DNA of 64,000 bases, taken from contig JALMQS010000816.1 in the NCBI GenBank assembly GCA_024734495.1, positions 4,595,190-4,659,189 of the forward strand, in the 5' to 3' direction. The DNA is from Forficula auricularia. Its lineage: Eukaryota; Arthropoda; Insecta; Dermaptera; Forficulidae. Position numbers and translations under genes: made by a program. Each line of letters begins with the position of its first letter. Position 1 is the stretch's first letter. Shown here in pieces: positions 34,201 through 49,200 of this stretch. A model generated the notes under the pieces. It searched no databases. It was not told the DNA's origin and was given only the letters and a program-made list of their open reading frames with translations.

Positions 34201-37200
34201 ACCACAAAACACAAAACAGCTTCGGCAGATTACAACTAACTAACGTAGTAAAGGACACAAATTCATGAATGAAAGTGGAAAATCCTTAATAATTAGTATG
34301 GAAAATCACTAATAATTAGTATACTAACCAAAATTAAATGAATGCACCAAATTTTAAACTAGAGGAGGTGAATTTGAATGTCACAAATTAGTTCGGGTAC
34401 AAAATACCCATGTCATGGAAATAATGCTAAAAATAATAATATGTAAATATTTAAATAACAATAAATTTACGGTACACGTTAACACTTCTATTTCATTCAT
34501 AACTAACCAATAGAGGAATACATGACATTTGATTACATTTCTTACACATCTTATCAGTAAAAAACAGAATTTTATTACGAATGTGGGTATAAAATACCCA
34601 TGTTATGCATCCTAGGGTTAATAACCCTGCCCATAACACATTAATTTCACGATTTTAAAAAATATTTTTTTAGGCTACAGCGAGGGGAATGAACACCTTT
34701 ATAACCACTTTTCAACCTTTTAGGAATGAATTAAAAAAAATCTTAATGTGTGATTTGATCATGAATTGAATAACTTGGATGCATTTCCAAATTGTAAAAA
34801 TATAGGTTTAGGGGCAGCGTGATGAGTGAATCGAACAAAGCATTATGAGTATATATAGATATATATTTTCATCAAGCAGAAGACACCCTATTTGATTTAT
34901 TTGCTCTCATAAAACGAATTTTTTGATCACTCAAACCTATTCTAGAGTACAATACAAATTTATCATAAAAGTTAGATGGCAGGCGCTAATGACCTTAGCA
35001 GGTGATGCGCCTTTAAACCCCCAATAATAATAATAATAAAATTAGATGGCCAAATGATAGTACACCGAGACATTCATACTTTCAACAGTTAGTAATATTA
35101 CTAGGCTAACCTGACGTACCGAAACCGTCGTTGCACTGCAAGAATTGGCCCTTGGCCTAAACGTAAGGTGTTGCCATCTCCGCCTAATTTGAGCTATTAC
35201 CTGAAATCCGACATTAGAAATTCAATGAGATTCAATGAAACATAAATTATAAAAAAATATTTACTTCTCCATTCATGAAGCAGAACAATGCAGATATTAA
35301 AAGACCCTGCAAAAATTTATAAACATTTTAATAAAATTTAAGATAAATTAAAATTATAGGTACTTTTACTACTTAAGCATTGTTCACTTAATAGTGAGCC
35401 TCGTAAATAGCAAGCTAGATTATAAAGTCCAGAGGACCCAGATTCGACCTTGTTCACAGGGATCCTCCAAGTCCCTTTTGCGCCGTCGTTCGAAATACTG
35501 ATTGGGACTTTATATTCACTGAGCCCAAATTACTGCGGCCACGACATTTTTTTCACGTTTCAACGTTTTTTTATACAAAAAGAGCTATTAATAAATAGTT
35601 TCAGCTGTTTTTGAGGTATTTCGAAAATACAAACAAAAAAACCTTTTTAATGGTCGATTACAACACTTCATCATACCTCATATATTATGCAGTAACGTAA
35701 TAAGAGTGAATTTAAAAGAGGTTGAAAATGTGAATCTTTTGAAACCTATTCACTGTAATTCAAGCTTTAATAGATTCAGAAGGGACTTCAAAACGTATAT
35801 TTCCGGAGAAATTTAAATTATTTAAATATTCTGAATAAATTTAAAGGTTTTTATTATTTTTAACTACTATACTTAAAGAGTTTACCCATGAAAAGCATTT
35901 CGGATCCATCCCTTCCTACGAAAAAATCTAACTCAATTTATATATGAATGAAAACGAAAATCTTATTTACTATCTTATGTACAATATTTTTTTTTAATAG
36001 TGTTTATTATTAAATTTAGGGGAGTCGGGTGTCTGAGATCGCCAGAGGGGCCCATATACTGCCAAACAAATTGCGCAACACAGGCCGTTGTGCAATTGTT
36101 TGACAGTGTATGGGAGTGTTTGATGCGTTGCGCAAATGTTTGACAAGTTTCAAAAATGTTTGAAATCTTATGCACAACGGGAACTGTTGTAAAACGCGTT
36201 GTGTTGTGTATGGGCGAGTTGCGTAATATTTCCAAGAGTATGATTATGAATGATGAGTTGTGCATAGCTTTGTTGTGCAATTTCTCTGGCAATGTATGGG
36301 CTCCGGCAAACGATGCGCAATGCAACGTTGCACATCGCTTTGTTGCGCAATGCAACGTTGCACATCGCTTTGTTGCGCAATGCAACGTTGCACATCGCTT
36401 TGTTGCGCAATTTGTTTGACAGTGTATGGACCCCTTAAGGTACTAACTAGCCCGCTTCAGCATCGTTATCGCCTGATGACGATGTTCAAGCGGGAGGCCT
36501 AGATTCAGGCCTTCAGCGTATCAAATTTCGACCGGCTAAAACTCGGCTCTCTCACTAACACTACTAACACTTTACTTATATGCTGTCTAAATGGGCTGTG
36601 TTTCCGGGGACAATAAAGAAGAAAAAAAATATTAAATTTAATCCAATGTTATTAAAATAAGAAAGCTTTTGTCGAGCTGTGTAATTATCTAAGTATATAC
36701 CTACATCATTTAAAAAAAATCTGTGAGCCTCATCCACATAAGCTCAAGAGGAAAGTGAAACTTCTCTAGCCGTAGATTTAATTTATATATAATACGGTCA
36801 AAAATGTTATCCCTCTTAAAAAATCACACCCCATAAATACTGGCTATTATTAATAATTGCAGGTATAACTCAATTTTTTTATCGAATATATTAAATATTG
36901 AAAATCAAATTCTGTATAAAATTATAATTAAATTTTAATGTTGCGAGTGATTGAAATAACGCTATATGAAAATTATTTAAAAATTTTAAATTAATCAAAA
37001 CAAATCAATAACTAGGGTATTGGTTAGAGTCTCGGACTTAAAATCTTAAGTCGAGAGGTTACAGGTTCGAATCGCGTCTCAGGCTTTTTTTCAAAATATA
37101 TATTTAATTTAATCCAGCTGAAATGGTCACAATATCACGCATGCGCTGACACTCAACTAGATTTCTAACACATTCTTCCTTTCTCTTTCCCTCCTTTGAG

Positions 37201-40200
37201 TCATTTCCCTTTATTGTAACAAACATTTCAAAACAAAAACGTCGCTAAAGAAGTTTCACTTGAAAAATTATGATTTAAAAGAAATAGATCTTTCTCTGAT
37301 ACAAAATTTCTAGATAGGTATTTGACATAAATTAAAAGAACCATTGAAATAAAAATAGATAAAAAAAAAAATTGAAAATAATAAAAATTTCATTCCCCCT
37401 CAAAAATTCCTGGGTATGATGTACCTGATTCATTTTAGAAAAACTATTGGATATATAGATACGTTATTAGTGTTATACTTATACAATATCTCTAACTTTG
37501 TGTTGCCCTTTTGCTTCATTCAGACTTCTTGTATCAATATCATTATAAAGAAAAGACTAATAAGAAAGCGCCGCCTGTTAGTGATAGGGTATGCATTCAA
37601 ATGGAACGCTCTGTGATGTGGGTTGCGTTTCCAGGCGCTGAACATAAACCTCTCTTGAAGGAGACAGCAGAAAGAGTGTGCTTCTGCTGAAATATAAATT
37701 TTATTTATTTATAACGAGACTATAGTTTCGAAGGATTCCTCTCATCAGTCTATTACAATTGATTCACAGGAATTAATTGTAATAGACTGATGAAGAGGGC
37801 AAATCCCTCGAAACTATAATCTCGTTATAAATAAATAAAATTTATAATTCCAGCAGAAGACACACTCTTTTATTGTCTCCTTCAATATATAAAAATTCTG
37901 CTACTCTCGGCACAAAAACTTTCAATTTAAAATAAACCTTTCTTTTTAAAACTTATAACCTTTAAATTAATATTTTCTAAAGATCTCATTATAAAATAAA
38001 ATAAATTTCCTGCTAGTCATAATATTTTCTTGCAAAAATAACAAATGATGACTGATATGGCTCTTCAATAAATAATGCCTGTTAAATGAATTAATCAATA
38101 TGCTTTGAAAATTATATTTTGATAGTAAATTAATATATGCTCTTTTAAATCAAATTACCTGAAAAGATGAAATCACTGCAGATGTATATTCGTAGATTTC
38201 ATCCCAGATAGTCATTTTTGAAACACGTTCATTTGATCGATATGGAGTTATCATATATTGCAATCCAAGTAATGGAACTAGCAGAAGAGTCGCACGAAGA
38301 GCCTATTCAGACAAAGTTAGAATTAATAATGTCAAATGTCTTAGATATAAAAAATTGAACTTACTGAATAATATATGCCCATAATTATGAAAGTGGTCTA
38401 AGTCAATGATTGTTAGTTTCGAGATATTTAAAGTTTTGTAAAATAAACAGGATTCGAATTCTGTATAATGAGACAACTAGAAATCCACTTAAAGGTTCAA
38501 TTTTATGCGATTTTTCAAAACCGACATATTATTTTACTGTACTTTAAATGGATGGAACATAAAATATGAAAGAACTATTTTTTTTTAATTTTTTGACATA
38601 GTCCACTTTCATAATTATGGGCATATATATTTTTATATATACCTAATAGTACGAAAGAAGGGGGAATTAAAATGAATGAAAATGTATTAACTTTAACCAG
38701 ATTACGTATTAGCTAAGTATCTACACTGTGATTCAGACCAGCCCGCATTCCGGCCCAGTGACGTAACGAAGGGGTAAAGATGCCCTGGGCGCAACAGTCT
38801 TGTAGGTCGCCGCGAAGACAAAATATGTTTGCCTTTATTTCACTTATTTAAATCCAGAGAATTAAAATACCATTTTATTTTTAAAATTTGTTCTCATTAT
38901 TGATTACATCAACAAAAAAGGTACCATTAAAGAATAATTTTTGTGATTTATTGAATTTTACGTTTTAAATTGTTCTTTTATACAAAATTTCAAGTTATAA
39001 GCTCCAATAATTAATTAGAAAAATGATTTAAGAAATTTTTTATTTCATCCATTTAACATTTGAGTTTCTAAAAAAACTTTCTTAGTGACTATTTTAAAAC
39101 TAAACTTCATCCCATATTTCAAGCTATTAGCTCAAGTAGTTTTGGAGAAATCGTGATATATTTAAATGAAACCATGTTTGACTAATTTTTAGTTTTTAGC
39201 TCTTTTCTATTTTTTCACATTATTCCAACAAGAACATATCAATAAATTTTATTAAGTTTTTAATTCTGTAATTACACTTTTGATCTAAAATTAATAAGAA
39301 AAATCTATCGCCAAATGGGAATTTAAAAATTTTAAAAGGTTATTTTTTTAAATTAAATTAGGGAACGAAGAAAAGATTTTTATATTATAGACAAAAGGAT
39401 CAGCAGGGTTATTTCTTTTTTTTTTAAATTTATCCAACGATTCATTCGATCCATATTCCGATTTGAAATAAAGAAGCTGTATTCCGAGGAATTCTTCCCA
39501 TTTGATCCTAATAGGAAAATGTCATCGAATGAAAGTTTAAGTAGATTTGGATACCAACATTTTTTTCTCCATGTTGCATCAAGTTCTATTGTCGATGTCG
39601 AAATAAATTGGTGGCAGGGTTGGTCTGAATCATATATATTATGACATAATAACACAGTCAATGGTGTACAATATCATCATAAATTCGTCAAAAAAAAGTT
39701 TAACTGACAAATGCTATTGCATGATATCTTTTTCAACTGCTATTGCATGATATTTTTTTGAACCCTCTCAATATATTAATAAACGGAATTAAGCCACTTA
39801 TAAAAATAAAAAATTATTTATTATAGGTATATAAAGAGAAAAATTAACAGTCAGGTAATGCATAATATTTTAACATTGAAAATTTTTTAGTAGATATGAA
39901 TAGAATAAGCTAAAACTTGAATATATAATAGTATACCTTTAATATGTACATATATACCATATAATAGCTGGCTACCAGGCCATCAGCCTAGAAGCACCTA
40001 GTCCCTGCTTGGAACTTGTCAAAGTCTCTTTGGATGTGTCCGTTAGTTTTCGGGCCCTCTCAACTGCGTACGGCCACGACCAATGCGCTTTTTATAAATG
40101 AAATGATCACCTCAAGCTTAAAATCTTTTCTTAAAATTTTCTATTGATAAAGGGAGAATTTCTCCCTAAACGTTTGGATATTTAATAAACTTTTTGAGAT

Positions 40201-43200
40201 TGTTTTATATAGGTATTTATAGAATACTTTATATATATTTTTTTTATTATTCTACTATATTCACATTTCCTAAGAAACAGTGGAAAATGAACACATTTAC
40301 GGGAAAATGTGCACCACATGTCCAGAATCACCAACTTTCTGCAGGGAACTAAGTGATCTATATATATATATATATATATTATATAATAAATATTAATAAA
40401 AGAGCGTGACATTTACACTGTTGAGGTTTTGTAAAATCAAACAATTAAAAATCAATGATTTACATAAATATAATAAAGAAGGGTCTTCTTTGATCGAGGA
40501 ATGCGTTTCACCAACACGCAAAAAGGCTCACCCTGTCGAGAAAGCTCTTTAGATTGAAATGTCATTTTTACTTTTTTTTAATCAAAAACAATTAAATAGT
40601 TCTCGATATGTAGAATTAACTATCAGACTATTAAATAAAATTATTTAAAATTTCGCGGTTCACTTGAATTAAAAACATATTAAAACTAAATTGAAAGTTT
40701 TTTGCCGAGCGTAGCAGAATTTTTATATTTTGAAGGAGACAATAAAATAGTGTGTCTTCGTTATAAATAAAATTTATAATTCCAGCAGAGGACACACTCT
40801 TTTATTGTCTCCTTCAACAAATTAAAACTAATGTTTAAAAGTATATTTATTTTCAAAAATTAATAGAACAGATGAGAACTTAATTTTATTTTTATAGGAT
40901 TCAGCAATTTAATTTTTTTGCCATCTTTAATATGTTTTAACTTTGAGTATGGTCAAGTATTGTAATTGTTCATAAAAAAGTGATTTTTTTTGCTTCTTTT
41001 TTCGTAATATCTCAAAAACGGCTGTAACTATTTTGATTAAAAAAAATTAGATGAAACCATGGCATTTCAGTCTACAAAAAAAGCCTTAATAAGTGAACAT
41101 CGAAAAAATTATATTTTTTGAGATAATAACTGTTTTGTCAAAATGTCTGTTAGTACGTTAGTCTGTGCGTTACCAAATTTTTGTGGACGAACTAGCTCAA
41201 AAACTAGGTGATATCAAAATCAAATTTCACATATAGTTTTTGGTGCATTGATATTAAGAGCTGATTAGATTTTGGGGCATATCGACCCAAAATTAAGGGG
41301 GGGGGGGGGGGTTAAAAATTTAAATTATAATATTTTCAAACTAAAAAAACAAGAAAAATGCAATATACTATAAAATGAACTTAGAATAACGAAAATATTT
41401 TTTTCTGGAGCCAAAATTAGGAGAAGAGGGCAAAAATAGAAATCTAGGCCATTTGAGAAAACTCAACCAAATTTTGTATAAATAATCAGTGGGCCCCCAG
41501 AAGTCTAAAAATGTAAAAACTAACCGCCCAAAGAGGGGGGGGGGGGGGTGAAATTCTAGGCTCTTGTACTAACTCAGCCAAATTTTTTATACATAATTAG
41601 TGGGCCCCCAGTAGTCTAGAATGCAAAAACTAACCCCACTACATAATTATAAATAATTTTATTAAGTATTAATATAAGAGAGGGGCCAGGGTGTATGGTA
41701 AAGTCAAGTGGATCACCACATCAGAAGGTGCCAATTTTTTATTTTGTGTTTTTTTATGATCTCCTAAAGGCTCGGCCCTTATCGGATGCACCTGTTGCAC
41801 CTGCCAAGCTATAGGACGACATATATATATATATATTCAATATAGATATTGATGTATCATGTGACCATTGTATGACGTTTTTCGTAACCTGGTTATAAAC
41901 ATTTTCAATATTAAAAAAAGTTCAAACATACGTTTGTACATATAGGTATAATATATAATATATTTACAGGACAAATCACAACATCCGTTCCACCCTTTAT
42001 TTTCTTACTGGAACGCGAATGTAAGATAGCGAAAAAATTTAATCCCGAAACCTTACTTGAACTTATTTATGGTATTTTCAATTTCTGAAACAAAACAAAA
42101 GTATATCGAATACAAGTTCAAAATTCCGAATGGGAAAATGCGTTTTTGGATAAAAATTAAATGTTTCACCTCCACTTATTATCAAAAAAAATTCAGTGAA
42201 ATTATGTAAAAATCATACTTTTTTGACTGTTTTATTGTTATTAGTCCATTAAAAATTTTCGAGGCCTTGATGATCAGATTTAAAGATTTTTTAGTTTTAA
42301 CTATCATCCAAAAGTTGAAATTTGCAAGATGTTTTGAAGTAGTTTTCGAATGATGATAGAAATCTAGTTAGAGTTAACTTCATTCAATTTTAACACATTT
42401 TTTCAATTCCACCATGGATAGTCGACCCTATTTCCATATTAATAAGCCGTAAGTCAAGGTTGTTACATAATGCTGAAATTTGGCATACTGGTAGAGTTTG
42501 GGATACAAATAAAGGAAAAAAGCGAAACTTTCCCTTCTTTAGGACCTAAAATGAAGGGGGTGACATTTATAGGATTTATTAACATATAGTGAAAACAAAA
42601 TGAACATAGAATGCTAAAATTTGGCATACTGGTAAAGATTGACAAATTAATATTAGAGGAACTTGAAACACCGAAAGTTTCTCTTCTTCGGGACCCGAAA
42701 TGAAGGGGTGAAATTTATAGGCACTTTGAAGAGAGTTAATTATTATTTTCAAATTGATCATTTGAATTACAATACCAAGAATCTAATTTCTCTGAGATAT
42801 ATCAGGGCCTGATCAAAAGAAGATGAGATCCGGATCTGGTCCACGGGCCGGGGATTGCCCATATGTGGTTTACGCTGAGTAAAAATAAAATGAAAAAAAT
42901 TGAAAGTATATCTTATTTTATCTTATTTATTTATATTATTAAATGAGCAATTCTTATATAAATATAGAATCGGGTTCTCGAAAACGGCTCTAACGATTTC
43001 GCCAAAAATTGGTGTACTTATCAAGTGTCATGAGTCGTGTATAGATTTTAATCCGATTGAAATAAAGGAAGGGAGTGTAAATTAGGAGTGTCGTAAAATA
43101 AATATTTTAATCGTTCATATCTCGTCTTCGGTAAGTCGCAGAGCTTTGCAATTAGACATTTAAGCTATTTAGAGGCAAAAAGTTACCGAGCATCGCTCGG

Positions 43201-46200
43201 TGTTCCAGGCACTATTTTCTAATTTTCTAATCATTAAAAATTTAACCCCTCCTCCTCCCCTGAAAATTCCCTTGTTTTTCTGAAAAAGAGGATTCCCGGC
43301 AAAATTCCCCCACATGACTAAAATTTCCAAAAACTGGGAAGTTGTATTCGATTGGACATACTTTTAGTTAGTTTCAGAAAACAAAAATGTCATCAAAAGA
43401 TATTTCAAGTAAACTTTGGTAAATAAATTTTTTTCATCATCTTCAAAAAACGTTACACTAAAAAAATGAAGGGGCAGTACGGGCGGTGTGAATATATATA
43501 TTTATATATGATTTTCGACCTGTAATATTGCTGCCGAAGGCCTCGCAGAACCCGTAGCAGGTCCAGATCGTAATTTTGTGTAGAGAACCCGCAAAATGTT
43601 AACCAAGAAACCGACATTGAGAGCGATTGAAATGCAAACTGGGATGACGAGAATAATATGTGCTTTCGTATTGTTGATCCAGCATGAGCTAATGTCATAG
43701 AAGAGGACACGGAATAAGGCATAAAAGAAGGTGACGATAATCGGAAAGACCCAACCAAGAACGTGCAGCCACCAGAGAAATTTGCCTTCTGAGATAAAAG
43801 CAGCCACAAGGATAGTATGAAGGTAGAGACCCTCGCAAAGCATCCATGCGTAATTGCTGACTAGAAACATCTGGATACTTATGTGATCTAGCTGGCACCA
43901 TAACTAGAAAACAAGATATAAAAGAAAGCTATGACAAACAATTGCTATGAATTAAGGCCGGTTCACACGGAGCTTTTTCTGCTACTTATTCCTTACTTGT
44001 TCGACTAACTTGCAATTTGGAGGAATGAAGGGGGTCGAAATGAAGTCACTCCGGACTGTCTTACTAGCATACTTGCTTGATTCAAAAGATAGGGCATGTC
44101 CTAAAAAAAAAGTTTAGCTACTTGAAGCTGACAGTGTCCAGCCAATCGGAAAGCATTATTTTATCACGTGGGTAACATGGGCATTGACATAATACATCAG
44201 CTGATATCACAGAACAGCTGATATTTTGTTTCTCACTGTTCAACTCTTTACGTCAATGAATAAAGAGAATATGCCTTCCAAAATCGTCTGCGATTGATAA
44301 TTTCTGCAATAATATTATTGTCAGCCATTTTTGTTTGCATCTGAGCTGAAACTGAAAGATGATAGTCCAGCTGATACATGCGCGCGCAACCTAGCCGGCT
44401 AACTTTAAAATTTTCTGAAAAAGCTCCGTGTGAAGCCAACAGGCGAAAAATCAGCCTGACTGAACTAGCTTCAAATTGCAAGTAGGTCGAACAAGTAAGG
44501 AAGAAGTAAGAGGAAATGTCTCGTGTGAACCAGCCTTTAGTGTTATATTGTATTTATAGGAAAACTCTTATTTCAGTTTGCTTTACTATTTTATTATATA
44601 AAATGAAATAAACTTATCTCTAATGTTTTTAATAAGAATTTTACATATAATTCTTACAAATAATTATAAGAAGTAATTTTTGAATATTAGTTATTGAAAG
44701 ATTAGGGGAAAAGAAAAATACTCTAAGCCAGTAGTTATCAACCTTTTTACGAAACTATCGGACCTTTAGAACTTGGGAAAAAAAATCAATTTCAGACATC
44801 TCTATAAAATTCATACAACCTCTTATAGCATAAGAATGTGGTGATTTTGGCAATTATAAACATTTATACATAAGAGAAAAAATAACAAATTTGATATAAA
44901 AAATAAAAATTCTTTCCATATTTTAGCAGTCATTTGAAAGGCTCTGTATTAATCTTTTAAGCTAATTTATCAATCAGAAGACTGATGATTTCTTACCAAA
45001 GCTTCCTTGAACTATCTTTTGATGACATTTTCGTTTTTTGGAACAAATCAGAAGTGTTTTCATTTGGACATAACTTAAAAATTTCATATTAGAATATGGA
45101 TAAAGTGGGGTATTACACCAGTCAATAGATAATTTTAGCGTGGATAAGGTCGAATAGTTCTGAATTTTGAATATGTTTTGTTTTTAGGAGTCCTAATGAA
45201 AATTTCAAATTTCCGACCTTGAATCGACTTAAAAAAAAAGAGGAGGTTATTTTTTTAGGATGTGGCTCGATTACTTTTTACCATGTGGACCGATTTCGAT
45301 GATTTTTTTTATTGGAAAGGGGCTACCTTAAGGTTAGTCCCATTAATTTGGTCAAGTTCTGATGATATGATCAATGGCAAAATAACGGAAATCTTCAATT
45401 CTTATGAGCAATATAATGGAAAATTTCAAAACTCGCCAACATTTCGGGAGAAATTCTCTGTTTATAAAGTGAATTTTGTTATCATTTTCTGATTCATTTT
45501 CTTGACGCTTTCCCATACGAGATGCATGCAAGGAAGGCCTACCCGCCTATCTATCATGTATTATTCTATCTTAAGTCACTATTGATAACATTACTAAAAA
45601 GAGAAAAATAAAAATAATTTAAAAAAAAAAACAGACTTCAAAAAAATAATAAGAACTAAAAAATCAAAATAATAAAATCCACTACACAGTATAAAATAAT
45701 TATCTAATTTAGTTACAACTAAACGAGGAAGTTTTTACATGAAATCATTATGCGCAGGTTCCTGAATTGAAGATTATCCGGAGGATGAATCATGTGAGCT
45801 AGGGTGAATTCCATTTTCACATCGACCGAGCCTAAGCCCAAACAAGATGAAAAGGAATAGGTAAAAGTTTTCCAGCGTAAGCTGAGAAAGTGCTAGAACT
45901 CGGATAATAATAAAAACAATTAATTCACGATATATGAAATTATTAGCAATTAATCCACATATCAAGAATATTAAAGTTTAGATAGTTGGATTTTATAAAA
46001 TACAAGGTACATCGCAGCTCAGTTAACCTAAAATCGTAATGGATGTTAATACTTGAGAACGATCGCAGAATAAGTCGATCGAAACGTCGTAGTTGTATTG
46101 TATTATTTGTTCTTGTTAAATAAATAATTATAATTAATTATGTGTGATTTTACAAATAGAGAATTATTAAATATTCATAAAACTATTTATGATTCAAAAA

Positions 46201-49200
46201 GTTAGTCTTTTTTGTGAAGTGGTTAGCAAAGAAAAAAAGAAAAACAATTAAGTAGTAATGATTTTTAATTACTGAGCTAAACTATCCATATATAGGGTCA
46301 CTAGCTCGAAGCTCGAACTCAGGTTAAAAATTAATCTCTCCCAGCGGCCCTAGTATTAAATCACGCATAAAAATAAATATTTGCACATTATGATTTAAAA
46401 TGTCTGAAACGCGGAGAAAAATATTTTTAAACTATAATTTTTTTTCTCTTTGGGTGTCTGAATTCTGATACCTACGATAGCCAAGAACGAAAAGTCAATA
46501 AATTCGTTTGTAACAATAATAGAACTGATTAGATTTTGGAATATCTCATTCAAAGGGCAGAAAATATAATTTTTTGAATTATTCTTTTGAGATTTTAAGA
46601 GGATGTTATAGTATAGCCATATGTTCAAACCTGTTTCAGACTATTAGAGATTAATTTCTTTTTTCAATTATTCTAGGAATGGGCTTTTGCACTCGGACCA
46701 AAACGATACTCGTTATAGAAGAGAGAATATATTGAGTTAGACGTCTTTAAAATTCAGACAAAAATGTACAACACAAATTATTTGTTGCGGGTCTAAATAG
46801 CAAGCGTACCAAGTCTTGAACAAGTTTTTACTTTTTCTTATATTTCTTTATATTTTTAATCGCGCTCAGAAATCCTCTTTTAAATTTAGTTCACAATTAA
46901 CTTTGTTGAGCACTTAATTTTTTTAAAATAACCTGGATAAAATGAAAGCTATCCAGGACACCTGAACCATACTTTCAAACCGGGACAGTCCCAGTCAAAC
47001 CGAGACGTATGTTAAGCCTACCTATGTAACATTTACAAATTTTTAATATTCAAAAATTGAATTGTTCATCACTGAAGAAACTTAAGTGATAGTTTTTAGG
47101 AAGAAATCACAAGGAAATTGTTGAGGAAACACAATAAGTAAATTTTCAAAACATATAATAGATAACTGAAATTCAAGTACGAAATAATTTGAATGAAAAA
47201 GTTTTCTATATCATTTTAATTATTTGTAATTATTTATAATTTAAATTTAGTGAGATCCTTGCGCTTGATGCTTGCTCCAAAGAGATTTTATGATAGGTTC
47301 CAATTGAGTTAGCTTCAGTCTCAAGTCTCTCCGTTGTGTTATATTCAGACGATTTCTTTTCTTTTTTTTAGCAGCAAATCTTTTATGGCAGGGGTCAGGG
47401 CCGACGCAAGGCAGGTTCAGCGCGTTCGCCGGAACCCGGCCCCGCTGTCTACGAAAATTACCCAATTAAAAAACACCGATTTTGATTAAGTTTTTACAGA
47501 ATGATGATACCATTTGAATCCAGTTCGATATGCAGCCGTTGCACAAAATCATAAAGTGCTAGTGTTACTCTTTTATTAATTTACTCCAATAATAATAAAT
47601 AGAAAATCAATGGAGATTTATTGGTTTCTTAATAAATTCATCTCAATTAGAACTTTTTGAAATAACCATCTTTTTCTAAACATAATAAATGAATAATTTT
47701 TTTAATTTTATTTCCAAATAGACCAATTAATAAATTCGTTGAAAATTTTTTATTTTGCCGAGAGTAGAAGAGTTGTTGAATCATAAAGAGAAACAAAGAG
47801 GTTGTCCTCTACTTGATCAAGCAGATGAGAACCTCTTTGTTTCTCTTTATGAATAAATTTGTGTTTATCAAATTAATTTATTTCATCGGTCCCTTTTATA
47901 ATCTTATCATTTTTACTGTTCAATAAAATATAAAAAATAATAAAAATAACCAAGAAAAATATTACAGTCATGCAAAAAAATGTATATATTTTCGCGAAAT
48001 GTTTTCAGGTATAAAGCTAAAATTTAGTACAGTGTAATGTGAAAATACATAGATTCGAATCGAGTTTCAATAGATAAAATTATTTAAGATTAGCAATTTA
48101 GGAAACGTTTTCAGATATAGAGTAAAGCTAAAATTTGGCACATTAAAATGCAAAAATACATAGTTGCCTACCAAATTTCAGCTTATTAAATAAAACCATT
48201 CTATATTGACAATTCTTATTCTCGGGAAAGATTTTCAGATATATAGCTAAAATTTGGTGCATTGTAACATAGTTGCGTACCAATTTTCAACTCATTAACT
48301 AAAATCATTCAAGATTGGCATTTTGTACTCTCAGGAAACGTTTTCATGTAAAAAGCTAAAATTGAGTGCATTGTAATATAGTTACGTACCAATTTTCAGC
48401 TCATTAACTAAAATCATTCAAGATTGGCATTTTGTATTTTCAAGGAAACGTTCTCAGGTATAAGATAAAAATTTGGTGAATTGTATTGTGAAAATACATA
48501 TTTGCGTACCAATTTTCAGCTCATTAGGTATAACTAAAACCATTTATATTAAATAAAAATAATTTGTATCTAATATAGGTATGAATAATTTTTTTTTTTA
48601 CTCAATTGAAATTTTTTCATCAGAGAAAATGAATAAATTCAAAATATTCGAGGAAATATTTTTTTGCAAACAAATCCGCCAACACGTCTCAACTTGTGCA
48701 TGCGTGTCTCGACTCGTTTGGAATCTCGAGTTTTTATCATATAAAATCTATTAAATATTTGTAATTGGAAATAAGCAAAACGGGCAATTCTAGAGCTATT
48801 GAGTACTGATACTATCTTATGGTTGACTTCTTGACCAAATTGACTTTATTTATTTATAGATATTATTAAAAAACAAAAATATCCTTCGATGTCTTCTTTT
48901 AATTATTACTCGTGTTTTTCCAGTTTATTTGCTAATAAAGTTAGAAGAGAGAGGGAAAGCATTATATCACCCTCTCTTTCCCTCTATGATTGGGATTTTA
49001 TATGAATATAGACAGGGCCGGTGCAAGGCGGGTTCAGCGGGTTCGTAGGAGGGGCCCCGAAAATTATCCAATTAAAAAACACGAATTTTGATTAACTTTT
49101 CACAGAATGATGATACCATTAACAGATGCAAGACATTTTTTCAGTAGCGATTATTCAGTTTAAATTTAAATGAGTGACAAAAATCATCAAAGTTCAGTTT

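Larger units (their letters stand above)
32916..34617 (-). mobile_element. piggyBac-like element, TTAA target, internally deleted
   Basis: Ends CCCTAGGATGCA and TGCATCCTAGGG, each flanked by TTAA (32912-32915 and 34618-34621), the piggyBac hallmark. Subterminal GGGTATTTTGTACCC-like inverted words occur at the right. The transposase lies inside on the minus strand in two broken frames. Confidence 0.93.
37655..37886. repeat. Foldback with AGAAGACACACT arms and two hammerhead motifs
   Basis: Left TTGAAGGAGACAGCAGAAAG mirrors the right end (TATTGTCTCCTTCAA). Centre near 37765. Related shorter members: 18797-18915, 29940-30040, 40730-40817 and 59893-59955, several preceded by GCAGAATTTTTATAT. Confidence 0.9.

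Noticed and set aside
35975..36502. Four long frames rich in Cys, Ala, Arg and His
   Set aside because: They translate the 30-bp tandem and palindromic ends of a MITE on both strands.
40143..40180. Hammerhead-like hairpin (TTGATAAAGGGAG...CTCCCTAAACG)
   Set aside because: The CUGANGA core is TTGATAA and GAAA is TAAA, so invariant core bases are missing. At best a relic.
44728..44770. CCAGTAGTTATCAACCTTTT as a hAT terminus
   Set aside because: It resembles a hAT end, but I found no matching inverted end or 8-bp duplication.
46040..46090. GATCGAAACGTCGTAG segment resembling the hammerhead 3' half
   Set aside because: No CTGANGA upstream; the equivalent position reads CAGAATAAG.
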